From NCBI RefSeq assembly GCF_013375535.1, contig NZ_JABXJG010000001.1, forward strand, positions 1,550,001 through 1,614,000: a stretch of 64,000 nucleotides of DNA, read 5' to 3'. The notes under the pieces were generated by a model that ran no database searches, was not told the origin of the DNA, and worked only from the letters and a program-made list of their open reading frames with translations. The stretch is from Sphingobium sp. 15-1 (lineage in GTDB: Bacteria > Pseudomonadota > Alphaproteobacteria > Sphingomonadales > Sphingomonadaceae). Positions 53,216 to 63,600 of this stretch are shown here, piece by piece. Position 1 is the stretch's first letter, and each line of letters starts with the position of its first letter. A program made the position numbers and the translations under genes.

Positions 53216-54850
53216 CTACCCCGCGCCGCAGAGTGCCAGCATCTTCGCCGCCAGTTCGCGTTCGCCCATGACGATATGGGGCACGCCCAGCCCCTCCAGA
53301 TGGGCGACTTCGGCGTCCGAATGGGCGCGGGCGATGACCTGGATGTTCGGGTTCAGATAGCGCGCATGTCCGTGGATGGCGCCGCCCTCGAAACCCTCCG
53401 GCACGGCGATCAGCAACCGGCGGGCTTCGCACAGGCCCGCGGCGAGCAGGTGGCGGTCCTCCAATGCGCTGCCGCGCACGACTGACAGCCCGGCTTCTTC
53501 CGCTTCCGCAGCCCGGTCGGCATTGCCCTCCACCACCACGAAATGGACCTGCCGTTCGGCCAAGCGGGTAGCGATCAGCTTGCCGACACGCCCATAGCCG
53601 ACCAGGATGACATGGCCGATGAGGGGTTTGGGCGGCGCCTTTTCGGCCTCTTCCTCATCCTCCTCCGGCTTGTGGCTGTGCACGATCAGGGAAAAGATCA
53701 GAGGATTGAGGAAGATCGACACGATCGCGCCCGCCAGGATCAGGTCGCGCGCTTCGGCGGGCAGCACGCCCAATCCCGTGCCCAGGGAAGCGAGGATGAA
53801 GGAGAATTCCCCGATCTGCGCCAGGCTGGCCGCGATGGTCAGCGCCGTGTCGCCGGGATGGCCGAAGGCACGGACGATGGCGAAGGCGGCGATGGATTTG
53901 CCGATGATGATGATCGCCACAGTGGCGAGCAGCGGCAGCGGCTGTTCGATCAGCACCGACGGATTGAACAGCATGCCCACGGAAACGAAGAAAAGCACCG
54001 CGAAAGCATCCCGCAGGGGCAGCGTTTCCTCCGTGGCGCGGCGGCTGAGCGGCGTCTCGCCCAGGATCATGCCCGCGAAGAAGGCGCCCAGCGCGAAGGA
54101 GACGTCGAAAGCGATCGCAGCCCCGAAAGCGACGCCCAGCGCGATGGCGAGGACGGCGAGGCGGAACAGCTCCCGCGAACCGCTATGGACGACCCAGTGC
54201 AGCGCCCAGGGGATGACGCGGCGGCCGACCACCAGCATCAGCGCGACGAAGCCCGCGACCTTGAGGAAGGTGCTGAGCAGCGGCGCCAGCAAGGCCCCTG
54301 CCCCGCCGGCCGCGTCGGCATTGTTCATGACCCCGGCCAGGGCCGGCAACAGCACCAGCGCGAGGACCATCACCAGATCCTCCACGATCAGCCAGCCCAC
54401 CGCGATCCGGCCGCGGTGGGTTTCGACCAAGTCCGCCCCCTGCAACGCCCGCAGCAGGACGACCGTGCTTGCCACGGAGAGCGCCAGGCCGAAGACCAGC
54501 CCGCCCATCAGCGGCCAGCCCATATAATGCGCCAGTCCCATGCCCATCAGCGTCGCCACGGCGATCTGCCCGATGGCGCCGGGCACCGCGATATTCCGGA
54601 CCGACAGCAGGTCGCGCAGGGAAAAGTGCAGGCCAACGCCGAACATCAGCAATATGACGCCGATTTCCGCCAGCTCATTGGCCAGCCCGGCATTGGCGAC
54701 GAAGCCGGGCGTGAAGGGACCGACGATGATCCCCGCGATCAGATAGCCGACCAGCGGCGACAATTTCAGGCGATGGGCGATGGCGCCCATGATGAAGGCA
54801 ACGACGAGGCCCGCGACGATCGTTCCGATCAGGGGCGTGTGATGGGGCAT
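53216..54850 (-). CDS. ybaL: Cation:proton antiporter with TrkA-N domain (YbaL/Kef-like)
   Basis: 544 residues from the ATG at 54850. Twelve or so membrane segments make the CPA2 exchanger domain (L-A-L-S-V-A-S-T-V-V-L-L-R-A-L, F-F-A-G-M-I-L-G-E, F-A-V-L-F-F-V-S-V-G-M-L-F). A cytosolic RCK domain begins at H-V-I-L-V-G-Y-G-R-V-G-K-L (about residue 420). It probably exchanges K+ for H+. It is convergent with the helicase gene. Confidence 0.92.
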   Translation of the reverse strand: MPHHTPLIGTIVAGLVVAFIMGAIAHRLKLSPLVGYLIAGIIVGPFTPGFVANAGLANELAEIGVILLMFGVGLHFSLRDLLSVRNIAVPGAIGQIAVATLMGMGLAHYMGWPLMGGLVFGLALSVASTVVLLRALQGADLVETHRGRIAVGWLIVEDLVMVLALVLLPALAGVMNNADAAGGAGALLAPLLSTFLKVAGFVALMLVVGRRVIPWALHWVVHSGSRELFRLAVLAIALGVAFGAAIAFDVSFALGAFFAGMILGETPLSRRATEETLPLRDAFAVLFFVSVGMLFNPSVLIEQPLPLLATVAIIIIGKSIAAFAIVRAFGHPGDTALTIAASLAQIGEFSFILASLGTGLGVLPAEARDLILAGAIVSIFLNPLIFSLIVHSHKPEEDEEEAEKAPPKPLIGHVILVGYGRVGKLIATRLAERQVHFVVVEGNADRAAEAEEAGLSVVRGSALEDRHLLAAGLCEARRLLIAVPEGFEGGAIHGHARYLNPNIQVIARAHSDAEVAHLEGLGVPHIVMGERELAAKMLALCGAG

Positions 54851-54917
54851 GGAGTGTCTTTCCCTGGCCGCCGGCGGTCCCCGATAGCGGGCTTCCCACC
54901 GGCAGCTTATCATATTT

Positions 54918-55055
54918 TCATTCAGCGACAGCCAGCATGGCCGCCGACAGCAGCGCGCCGGCCGCGCCCAGTCCCGCCAGGACGGCGGGCATGAACCACC
55001 AGGGCGGGCGGCGCCGGGGCGAACCCGGGCTGCCTCGCGATCTTCCGCGAGTCAT
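54918..55055 (-). CDS. Very small Arg/Pro-rich single-span membrane protein
   Basis: 45 residues from the ATG at 55055, with AAAAGGAGCC upstream. The N-terminus is basic (R-G-R-S-R-G-S-P-G-S-P-R-R-R-P-P-W-W-F) and the C-terminal half is one hydrophobic segment. No family recognised; plausible because of the ribosome-binding site. Confidence 0.45.
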   Translation of the reverse strand: MTRGRSRGSPGSPRRRPPWWFMPAVLAGLGAAGALLSAAMLAVAE

Positions 55056-55111
55056 GAGGAGGCTCCTTTTTCCTGACGGCGGCCCCCAAGGGGCCGCCAG
55101 AGAGTGATGCG

Positions 55112-55510
55112 TCAGGAAAAGGCAGGCGGCGCGCGAGCGCGTTGGCGGGAAAGCAGGTGGAAGGATGCCGAGGATAGAGAGGACGCAGAGAATCGATCGA
55201 GGGGCCGAAGCAACAAGGGCGCCAGCAGCAACGCCATGGGCCATAGCCAGATCACGGCGGGCACCGATAACGGCGCCCGCCCATCGCCATCCGGCTCCGT
55301 CACTCGCAGGGCAACCGGATTTGCGTCGGCGCGGACCTTCAGCACGACGCTGGTGGTCGCGGGATTGAAGGCAGAACCGGTGAGTCTGCTGGACGGAGGC
55401 CCCAGCGGCGCCAGCGCGCTGAGCAACGCCACGCTGAGCGACAACCACAAGGACAAGATGAAAAGCAGGCGTCCTTGCCCCGCTTCACTCCTGGCTGGTG
55501 GTGGCGTCAT
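55112..55510 (-). CDS. Hypothetical protein with two membrane segments
   Basis: 132 residues from the ATG at 55510. Two hydrophobic stretches (L-L-F-I-L-S-L-W-L-S-L-S-V-A-L-L-S-A-L-A and V-I-W-L-W-P-M-A-L-L-L-A-P-L-L-L) flank a beta-rich extracytoplasmic-looking segment. C-terminus rich in Ser/Arg. No domain recognised. It may be expressed with the small protein downstream. A non-genic reading frame cannot be excluded. Confidence 0.45.
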   Translation of the reverse strand: MTPPPARSEAGQGRLLFILSLWLSLSVALLSALAPLGPPSSRLTGSAFNPATTSVVLKVRADANPVALRVTEPDGDGRAPLSVPAVIWLWPMALLLAPLLLRPLDRFSASSLSSASFHLLSRQRARAPPAFS

Positions 55511-55698
55511 GCGTGCTGCTATCCCTTCGGTGGAACAAGATAGGGACGGACATCGCCAAAAACCAGCCCCGAAAGCGGGTGTTCGCGGTTGACAGGAGCG
55601 AGTCATTCCAGTAGCGGGCCACATTCCCGCGCGGGTCGGTAAGGACTTCTGTCCTCGACGATCTGCGTAAAGCAGATTTGAACGAGAAGAGAAGAGCC

Positions 55699-55995
55699 AT
55701 GTTCGCAATCGTGCGCACGGGCGGCAAGCAATATCGCGTCGCCGCCGGAGACAAGATCGTCGTAGAGAAGCTGGCCGGTGAGGCTGGCGACAAGGTGACC
55801 CTGGACGACGTCCTGTTCGCCGGTGAAGGCAGCGACGTGAAGGACGCAGCCAAGCTGACCGTCGCCGCCGAAATCGTCGCGCAGGCGAAGGGCGAGAAGG
55901 TCATCGTTTTCAAGAAGCGCCGCCGGCACAACTATCGTCGCCGCAACGGCCACCGCCAGAATCACACGATCCTCAAGATCGTGTCGATCGCCTGA
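55699..55995 (+). CDS. rplU: 50S ribosomal protein L21
   Basis: 98 residues from the ATG at 55699, with GAAGAG upstream. [14 protein letters not shown] and the basic [16 protein letters not shown] are diagnostic. It is followed by rpmA, the universal pair. Confidence 0.97.
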   Translation: MFAIVRTGGKQYRVAAGDKIVVEKLAGEAGDKVTLDDVLFAGEGSDVKDAAKLTVAAEIVAQAKGEKVIVFKKRRRHNYRRRNGHRQNHTILKIVSIA

Positions 55996-56023
55996 GCCGC
56001 AGCACATTCTAGGAGTTTGAGTC

Positions 56024-56293
56024 ATGGCACATAAGAAAGCTGGCGGTTCGTCGCGCAACGGTCGCGATTCGGAATCGAAGCGCCTTGGCGTGAAGAAGTT
56101 CGGCGGTCAGGAAGTGATCGGCGGCAACATCATCATTCGCCAGCGCGGCACCCGCGTCTATCCGGGCCGCAATGTCGGCATGGGCAAGGACCATACGCTG
56201 TTCGCGCTGGGTGAAGGCCGCGTGGTATTCCACACCGGCAAGCTCGGCCGCAAATATGTGTCGGTCGACGCACTGGCCGAAGCAGCCGAATAA
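56024..56293 (+). CDS. rpmA: 50S ribosomal protein L27
   Basis: 89 residues. [15 protein letters not shown] at the N-terminus (near the peptidyl transferase centre) and [11 protein letters not shown] are diagnostic. It lies 28 bases after rplU and is followed by a strong terminator. Confidence 0.98.
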   Translation: MAHKKAGGSSRNGRDSESKRLGVKKFGGQEVIGGNIIIRQRGTRVYPGRNVGMGKDHTLFALGEGRVVFHTGKLGRKYVSVDALAEAAE

Positions 56294-56383
56294 CGGACGA
56301 TCAATGACGGATCGTCCCTCGCAATCGGGGCGATCCTCCTGGCGGAACGGCTTTTAAGTCCACCGTCAGAGTTCGAGGGAAAC

Positions 56384-56415
56384 AAGGGGCGCCCCATCCG
56401 GGAGCGCCCCTTTTC
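56384..56415 (+). terminator. Terminator after rpmA
   Basis: aaggggcgc (56384) pairs with gcgcccctt (56404), followed by tttcc; loop of about 11 bases. Confidence 0.85.
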
Positions 56416-56568
56416 CATTTGCGCGGATGTCTCCCCCTTCAATTCCCTCAAGTCGCTGGAACCGCTCGCTTTCTCACGCGTCATGCGGGCGGGCCCCAGC
56501 CACAGAAGACCGTCGTCAAGCCGTAACTTTTTGCGGTCATTGGCGCGCCGGAGATTAGGAGACTTTCG

Positions 56569-57159
56569 ATGTTCGCCCGTACCCCCCGTCTGTTGCTGCG
56601 GCCCGGCTGGATGGAAGACGCCCCTGCCCTGGCTGCGGCGATCGGTGATGCAGCCGTCCTGCGCAACCTGACCCGCGCTCCGGCCGACTATGGCCTGGCC
56701 GATGCGGAGACGTTTCTCGCCCGGCCGCAGGACCCCCGCCTGCCGAACCTGCTGGCCTTCACCCGCACCAAGGGCGCGCCGCGCCTGGTGGGCGGCTGCG
56801 GCATGCATGCGGCGGAGGATGGCGCGGTGGAGCTGGGCTATTGGATCGCCCGCCCCTATTGGGGCCTGGGCTTCGCGACCGAAGCCGCCCGCGCCGTCAT
56901 GCACATGGCCCGGGCATCCGGCGTGCGCAATGTCCGCGCGCTCCATTTCGCGGACAATCCGGCGTCGGGCAATGTCCTGCGCAAGATCGGCTTCCGCCAT
57001 AACGGGCGGATCGAAAGGCGTTTCAGCCTGGGCCGGGGCGCAGCGGCGGACTGCCTGGTGTTCGAGGAAGGCGTCTTTGGAGAAAAGGGCGCTGCCCGCA
57101 TGGTGGCGGATTCGTCGATGGACCTTTACGGGGATGCCGCGCCCGCCCTCGCGGCCTGA
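56569..57159 (+). CDS. GNAT acetyltransferase (RimJ/RimL-like)
   Basis: 196 residues of the RimL-type GNAT fold: T-P-R-L-L-L-R-P-G-W near the start, E-L-G-Y-W-I-A-R-P-Y-W-G-L-G-F-A-T-E-A-A-R (acetyl-CoA site) near residue 85, and N-P-A-S-G-N-V-L-R-K-I-G-F. The natural substrate is not known. It lies between rpmA and obgE, a placement frequent in alphaproteobacteria. Confidence 0.88.
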   Translation: MFARTPRLLLRPGWMEDAPALAAAIGDAAVLRNLTRAPADYGLADAETFLARPQDPRLPNLLAFTRTKGAPRLVGGCGMHAAEDGAVELGYWIARPYWGLGFATEAARAVMHMARASGVRNVRALHFADNPASGNVLRKIGFRHNGRIERRFSLGRGAAADCLVFEEGVFGEKGAARMVADSSMDLYGDAAPALAA

Positions 57160-57274
57160 TCAGGGCGATCGGGAAGCGGCATGGGCGCCGCTTCCCGATG
57201 CGCTCTCGACCCTCTTGCAAATCACCGTCGGGCGCCGGGTTTAACTTCGCCGCATAAACCGCTATGGGCGCGCG

Positions 57275-58369
57275 ATGCATTTTCTTGATCAAGCGAAGAT
57301 TTTCATCAAGTCCGGCTGGGGCGGTCCCGGCGCGGTCAGTTTCCGGCGTGAGAAATATGTCGAATATGGCGGTCCCGACGGCGGCAATGGCGGCAAGGGC
57401 GGCGACATCATTTTCGAGGCGGTGGCGGGGCTGAACACCCTGATCGACTTCCGCTACACCCAGCATTTCAAGGCGCAGCGTGGCGGTGGCGGGGCGGGCA
57501 AGAACCGCTATGGCGCCGGCGGCGAAGACCTTGTCATCAAGGTGCCCGTGGGCACGCAGATCCTGTCCGACCCCACGCCCATAGAGGGCACGGAGGATGA
57601 GGACGGGACCATGGAATATGAGCAGGAACTGCTGGCCGACTTCACCGAGGTCGGGCAGCGCATCGTCCTCCTGCGCGGCGGCGACGGCGGACGCGGCAAC
57701 CTGTCCTACAAGACCAGCACCAACCGCGCCCCGCGCCAGCACGGCACAGGCTGGCCGGGGCAGGAAATGTGGGTGTGGCTGCGGCTGAAGCTGCTGGCCG
57801 ATGTGGGCCTGGTGGGCATGCCCAATGCGGGCAAGTCGACCTTCATCAACCAGGTCACCAACACCAAGGCGAAGGTCGGGGCCTATGCCTTCACCACCAC
57901 CAAGCCGCAGCTTGGCGTGGTGCTGCATCGCGACCGGGAATTCGTGCTGGCGGATATTCCGGGACTGATCGAGGGCGCGGCCGAGGGCGCGGGAATCGGG
58001 GATCGCTTCCTGGGGCATATCGAGCGGTGCCGCGTGCTGCTGCATTTGATCGACGCGACCGGCGACGATCCGGTCGAGCAGTTCCGCATCGTGCAGGATG
58101 AGCTGGCGGCCTATGGCGGCGGGCTGGACGAAAAGCCGCAGATCGTGGCGCTCAACAAGGGCGACCTGCTGGGGCAGGAGTTGATGGAGGACATTGCCGA
58201 ACAGCTTCGGGACGAGGCGGGGGTGGAGGATGTGTTCATCATTTCCGGCGCGACCGGCGAGGGCGTGCCGGCTCTGCTGGACGCGGTGCTGCCGCTGCTG
58301 GATCAGCCGGGCAGCGATGAGGAGGATGAGGCGGGCGAGGAAGGCGACGCGCCGTGGTCGCCCCTATGA
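57275..58369 (+). CDS. obgE: GTPase Obg/CgtA
   Basis: 364 residues. The glycine-rich Obg fold is at about 1-158 (G-G-P-D-G-G-N-G-G-K-G-G, G-G-D-G-G-R-G-N), followed by the G domain (G-M-P-N-A-G-K-S-T, D-I-P-G-L-I-E-G-A, N-K-G-D) and an acidic tail. It is a late 50S assembly factor and stress-linked GTPase. proB follows after 38 bases. Confidence 0.96.
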   Translation: MHFLDQAKIFIKSGWGGPGAVSFRREKYVEYGGPDGGNGGKGGDIIFEAVAGLNTLIDFRYTQHFKAQRGGGGAGKNRYGAGGEDLVIKVPVGTQILSDPTPIEGTEDEDGTMEYEQELLADFTEVGQRIVLLRGGDGGRGNLSYKTSTNRAPRQHGTGWPGQEMWVWLRLKLLADVGLVGMPNAGKSTFINQVTNTKAKVGAYAFTTTKPQLGVVLHRDREFVLADIPGLIEGAAEGAGIGDRFLGHIERCRVLLHLIDATGDDPVEQFRIVQDELAAYGGGLDEKPQIVALNKGDLLGQELMEDIAEQLRDEAGVEDVFIISGATGEGVPALLDAVLPLLDQPGSDEEDEAGEEGDAPWSPL

Positions 58370-58407
58370 TTTCTCTCTCCCGCAGGCGGGAGGGGAGGAA
58401 TAAATAG

Positions 58408-59538
58408 ATGACCCCTTCCCTTTCCGGCTTCCCACCTTCCCAAATCCGCCGCCTGGTCATCAAGATCGGCTCCGCACTGCTGGTCGACTCGCACGGACAG
58501 GTGCGAGAGGCGTGGTTGCGTACGCTGGTAGCCGATGTCGCAGCGCGCAAGGCTGCGGGGCAGCAGATCATCATCGTCTCCTCCGGCGCGATCGCGCTGG
58601 GCGCGCGGCGGCTGAAGCTGCCCAAGGGCGGACGCGGTTCGCTGGAGGACGCGCAGGCCGCCGCCGCGACGGGCCAGATCGCGCTATCGCAATGCTGGGC
58701 AAGCCTGCTGCACGAAAAGGGCATCACCGCCGCACAGATGCTGGTGACGCTGGACGATCTGGAGAATCGCCGCCGCTATCTCAACGCCTCCGCCACGCTG
58801 GAGCGGCTAATGGCGCTGGACGTCGTGCCGGTGGTGAATGAGAATGACAGCGTCGCCACGGCCGAGATCCGCTTTGGCGACAATGACCGGCTGGCGGCGC
58901 GCATCGGACAGGCGGCACGGGCTGACGCAGTTGTGCTGTTGTCGGACGTCGACGGGCTTTACACCGCCAACCCGCATGTCGATGCGAACGCCATGCTGAT
59001 AGAGACAATCGAGCGCATCGACGCGCGCATTGCCGGGATGGCGGACAGCGGCTCCGCCTCGGGCATGGGATCGGGGGGCATGACCTCCAAGATCGAGGCG
59101 GCGCGCATCGCGACCGGGGCTGGCGCGCATCTGGCGATCATCTCCGGCAAGGTCGATTCGCCGCTGTCGCTTTGGACGAACGGCGGGAAAGGCTCCATCT
59201 TCCTCGCCGCACCGGCCAAGGGTGCGCGCAAGGGCTGGCTGGCCGGGCGCCTGACGGTACGCGGGCGGATTGTGGTCGATGCGGGCGCGGAGGCGGCGCT
59301 GGGGCGCGGCAACAGCCTGCTCCCCGCCGGCGTGGCGCGGATAGAGGGCATCTTCGCCCGCGGCGACGTGGTCGACATATTGGCCGAAGACGGACGGGTG
59401 ATCGCGCGCGGCCTGATCGAATATGACAGCGAGGAAGCGACGCGCATCGCGGGCAAGCGCAGCGAGGATATTGCGGCGCTGCTGGGGCACCTCCCCCGCT
59501 CCGTGCTGGTCCACCGCGACCATATGGCGATGGTCTGA
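58408..59538 (+). CDS. proB: Glutamate 5-kinase with PUA domain
   Basis: 376 residues. The amino-acid kinase core (V-I-K-I-G-S-A-L-L-V, V-S-S-G-A-I-A-L-G, V-V-N-E-N-D-S-V, D-N-D-R-L-A-A, G-S-G-G-M-T-S-K) and a C-terminal PUA domain are present. It starts proline synthesis. It is followed by an SDR gene after three bases. Confidence 0.96.
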   Translation: MTPSLSGFPPSQIRRLVIKIGSALLVDSHGQVREAWLRTLVADVAARKAAGQQIIIVSSGAIALGARRLKLPKGGRGSLEDAQAAAATGQIALSQCWASLLHEKGITAAQMLVTLDDLENRRRYLNASATLERLMALDVVPVVNENDSVATAEIRFGDNDRLAARIGQAARADAVVLLSDVDGLYTANPHVDANAMLIETIERIDARIAGMADSGSASGMGSGGMTSKIEAARIATGAGAHLAIISGKVDSPLSLWTNGGKGSIFLAAPAKGARKGWLAGRLTVRGRIVVDAGAEAALGRGNSLLPAGVARIEGIFARGDVVDILAEDGRVIARGLIEYDSEEATRIAGKRSEDIAALLGHLPRSVLVHRDHMAMV

Positions 59539-59541
59539 TCC

Positions 59542-60459
59542 ATGTCGCTGCGCATTGCCATGACGGGCGCGACGGGTTTCGTCGGCGCCGAGACGCTGAA
59601 TCAGGCTTTAGCGGCAGGGCATCATGTCTCCGCCATCACGCGCCGGGCACAACCGCCCCGCGCCCATCTGAAATGGGTGCCGGGCGCGCTGGAGGATCGG
59701 GCGGCGCTCAACACGCTGGTGCGGGACGCCGATGTGGTGATCCATATCGCAGGCGTGGTGAATGCGCCGGACCGCGAGGGCTTTGAGACCGGCAATGCGC
59801 GGGGCACCATGGCGGTGGTCGACGCCATGCGGCAGCGCGGGGTCAAGCGGCTGATCCATGTGTCCTCGCTTTCGGCGCGAGAACCGGGGCTTTCGGACTA
59901 TGGCTGGTCGAAGGAGCTGGCCGAGCGGCATGTGAAGGCGAGCGGTCTCGACTGGACCATCATCCGCCCGCCCGCCATCTACGGGCCGGGCGACCGGGAG
60001 ATGCTGGAGCTGTTCCGCATGGCCAAGCGCGGCATCATGCTGATGCCGCCGGGTGGTCGGCTGTCGGTGATCGAGGTGAGCGACCTCGCCCGGCTGTTCC
60101 TGACCCTAGCGGTCGAGAAGGACATGAAAAGCCTGACCCATGTCTATGAGGTCGATGACGGCACGCCGGGCGGCTGGGACCATCTGGACTTCGCGCAGGC
60201 GATCGGGCGCGCGGTCGGGCGGCCGGTGCGGACCTTCGCGACGCCGAGCTGGGCGCTGGGACTGGGCGCCCGGCTGGACCGGATGGTGCGCGGCAGGAAT
60301 GCCAAGCTGACGCTCGACCGGGTGAGCTATTTCTGCCATCCCGACTGGGTGGTGAAGAAGCGCAAGCAGCCGCCCAAGAAGCTGTGGGTGCCGAAAGTGA
60401 CGACCGAGGACGGGCTGAAGGCGACGGTTGAGGCCTATCGGGCGAAGGGCTGGTTGTAG
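59542..60459 (+). CDS. NAD(P)-dependent epimerase/dehydrogenase-family protein (atypical SDR)
   Basis: 305 residues. Nucleotide motif M-T-G-A-T-G-F-V-G at the N-terminus; V-V-I-H-I-A-G; active-site-like Y-G-W-S-K; R-P-P-A-I-Y-G-P-G. Extended SDR fold close to NDUFA9/SDR-a5 types. The substrate is unknown. It starts three bases after proB and is probably co-transcribed. Confidence 0.87.
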   Translation: MSLRIAMTGATGFVGAETLNQALAAGHHVSAITRRAQPPRAHLKWVPGALEDRAALNTLVRDADVVIHIAGVVNAPDREGFETGNARGTMAVVDAMRQRGVKRLIHVSSLSAREPGLSDYGWSKELAERHVKASGLDWTIIRPPAIYGPGDREMLELFRMAKRGIMLMPPGGRLSVIEVSDLARLFLTLAVEKDMKSLTHVYEVDDGTPGGWDHLDFAQAIGRAVGRPVRTFATPSWALGLGARLDRMVRGRNAKLTLDRVSYFCHPDWVVKKRKQPPKKLWVPKVTTEDGLKATVEAYRAKGWL

Positions 60460-60494
60460 CAAGGCTGGCGGGTTTGGGTGGATTCCCGCCATAA

Positions 60495-60630
60495 AAATCC
60501 TCCCTGCGCGAAGCGTGGGGAGGGGGACCAGCCGAAGGCTGGTGGAGGGGAAATGGGCGAACAGTGCGCATTTTCCCCTCCGTCAGCGCTGCGCGCTGCC
60601 ACCTCCCCATCTACCGATGGGGAGGATTTG
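60495..60630. repeat. Composite palindromic repeat at the SDR-dnaE2 boundary
   Basis: aaaatcctccc at 60494 and ggggaggattt near 60619 are inverted; gaaggctggtggaggggaaa and ttttcccctcc near 60575 pair inside. It resembles the element at 49648 in size and CT/GA-rich style but not in sequence detail. It lies between convergent genes. Confidence 0.7.
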
Positions 60631-60656
60631 ATGTCAGCCACTGGCCATTTCCATCC

Positions 60657-63600
60657 TCAATGGAAATCCCGCGATTGCGGCAATATCCGCACATTCCTCG
60701 GATGCCCTGACGCCCGCGCATGACGCATGCGGGAAGGCTCCACCCCCCCTGCCTCGGAAAGCCGCGACAATTCCGCTGTCCGGTCATGCACCCGGGCGGC
60801 CATCAGGTGGACGACGCCCTCCTTGCTGCGCTGCACTTCCCCTTCGACCACCATCAGCCGCGACGCCATGACCGGCCGCCGCTGCATTTCGAACAATCGC
60901 GCCCAGAGCAGGATGTTGGTGATGCCCGTCTCATCCTCGATCGTGATGAAGACCGCATTGCCCTTGCCCGGCCGCTGCCGCACCAGCACCACACCGGCCG
61001 TCTTCACCAGCGTCCCGTTCTTCGCCGCCGATGTCTGCGCGCAGCTCAACACCCCCTCCGCCGCGAAGACCGGCCGCAGGAACTGCATCGGATGTCCCTT
61101 GAGCGACAGCCGCGTCACCAGATAATCCGCCTCGACATGCTCCGACAAAGCCATGGCGGGCAGCATCGCATCCGGCTCCTCGCCCAGTTCCCGTGCCTTG
61201 GCGGCGGCGAACAGGGGCAATTCGTCCGAAGGCGTCCGCCGCGCTTCCCAGAGAGCCGCGCGCCGATCCTGCCCCAGCGACCGACAGGCGTCGGCATCCG
61301 CCAGCAGGCGCAAGGCCCGCGCCGGCAATCCCGCCCGCCGCGCCAGTTCCTCCATGCTGGCGAACAGCCCGTCCGCCCGGGCCGCGACCAGTTGCATCGC
61401 CCAATCCTCGCGGAAACCGTCGATTTGCCGCAATCCCAGCCGCAGCGCCAAGGCCCGCCCGCGCCCCTCGCCCCGCTTGCCGTCCCGCGATCGCAGCAGC
61501 GGTTCCAGCGCATTGTCCCACCCGCTCATATTCACATCGACATCATGCACGGTGACGCCATGCTCCCGCGCATCCCGCACGAGTTGCGCCGGGGCATAGA
61601 AACCCATGGGCTGCGAATTCAGCAGCGCGCAGGCGAACACGGCGGGCTGGTGGCATTTGATCCAGGCCGACACATAGACCAGCCGCGCGAAGGACAGCGC
61701 ATGGCTCTCCGGAAAGCCATAGCTGCCGAAGCCCTCGATCTGCTTGAAGCAGCGCTGGGCGAACTCCGCCTCATAGCCGCGTTCGACCATGCCCCTGATC
61801 ATCTTCTCGCGGAAATGATGGATGGTGCCGACATTGCGGAATGTCGCCATGGCGCGGCGCAGGGCATCGGCCTCCGCCGGCTTGAAACCCGCCGCCGTGA
61901 TGGCAAGCTTCATCGCCTGCTCCTGGAACAGCGGCACGCCATAAGTCTCGCCCAGCAATTTCACCAATTCATCGGCAGGTCCGTGATGCGGCGAAGGCCG
62001 GGGATATTCGACCTTCTCCTCCCCGCATCGCCGCCGCAAATAGGGGTGCACCATATTGCCTTCGATCGGTCCCGGCCGGACGATCGCGACCTGGACGGTA
62101 AGGTCGTAAATCTTGCGCGGCTTCAGCCTTGGCAGCATGTTGATCTGCGCCCGGCTTTCCACTTGGAACACGCCGATGCTGTCGCCCTTGCACAGCATGT
62201 CATAGACGGCCTCGTCCTCCGCCTCCATATCGACCGTCAGTTGATGGTCGCCCAGCCCCTGTTCCCGCATCAGGTCGAACGCCCGGCGGATGCAGCTCAG
62301 CATCCCCAGCGCCAGCACGTCGACCTTCATCAAGCCGAGGGCGTCGATGTCATCCTTGTCCCACTCGATGAAGCTGCGTTCCTTCATCGCCGCGTGATGC
62401 AGCGGCACCGTCTCGTCGAGCCGGTTCTGCGTCAGTACGAAGCCGCCCACATGCTGCGACAGGTGACGTGGAAAGGGCTGAGACAGCAACTGGTCGACAA
62501 TGGCCTTCAACTGCACGATCTGCGGATTGTCGAGCGCAAAGCCCGCCTCCACGATCCGCGCATCGCCCATATCGCCGGAATAGCTGCCCCAAACCGTGCT
62601 GGACAGACGCGTCGCCACATCATCGCTGAGGCCCAGCACCTTCGCCACTTCGCGCACGGCGCTGCGCGAGCGATAATGAATGACGGTCGCGGCGATCCCG
62701 GCGCGGTGGCGGCCATAGCGCTCATAGATATATTGCATGACCTCCTCACGCCGCTCATGCTCGAAATCCACGTCGATGTCGGGCGGTTCGTTGCGCTCCT
62801 CGGACACGAAGCGAGAAAAGAGCAGGTCGTGCCGACGCGGATCGACGGAGGTCACGCCGAGCAGGAAACAGACCATGCTGTTCGCCGCCGAACCCCGGCC
62901 CTGGCAGAGTATTCCCTTCGTCCGGGCAAAGGCCACGATGTCGTGAACGGTCAGGAAATAATAGGCATAGTTGCGCTTGGCGATCAGGTCGAATTCTTCC
63001 TTCAGCAACGTGCGCACCTTCAGGGGAAGGCGCGCCCCATAACGGGCATGGGCGGCCGACCAGGTCAGTTCCTCCAGCCATTGCTGCGCCGTCCAGCCCT
63101 CCGGCACGGGTTCATGGGGATATTCATAGGCAAGCTGGTCGAGCGTGAAATGCACCTGGCTCAAGAAACGCCCGCTTTCCGCCACCGCCTCCGGACAATC
63201 TCGGAACAGACGGGCGATCTCGGCAGGGCTGTGGACATGTCTTTCCGCATTCGCCTCCAGCAGACGTCCCGCCTTGGCGATGCCGGCGCCTTCGCGGATG
63301 CAGCTCAACACGTCCTGCAAGGGGCGCTGCTCCGGACTGGCGTAAAGCGCATCCATGGTCGCGAGCAAAGGCACGCCCGCCGCCGCCGCAAGCGCCTTGA
63401 ACCGCGCCAGCCGCCGCGCATCCCGCCCATTCCGGCCCAGCGCGGCGGCGAGCCAGACACGACCCGGCGCCAGGCGCGACAATCGCGCCAGAAGCTCTTC
63501 CAGGTCGGAGGGAGCCGGCGGCGGCACAAGGCTGAGATGGCCCTGCCTGATCGCTTCCTTCGGCGGCCGGTCATCATAATCATAGTCCACCGGGTTGCGA

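Noticed and set aside
53543..54994. Plus-strand open frame opposite the antiporter
   Set aside because: Gln/Arg/Asp-rich shadow of the antiporter; no hydrophobic or domain pattern of its own.
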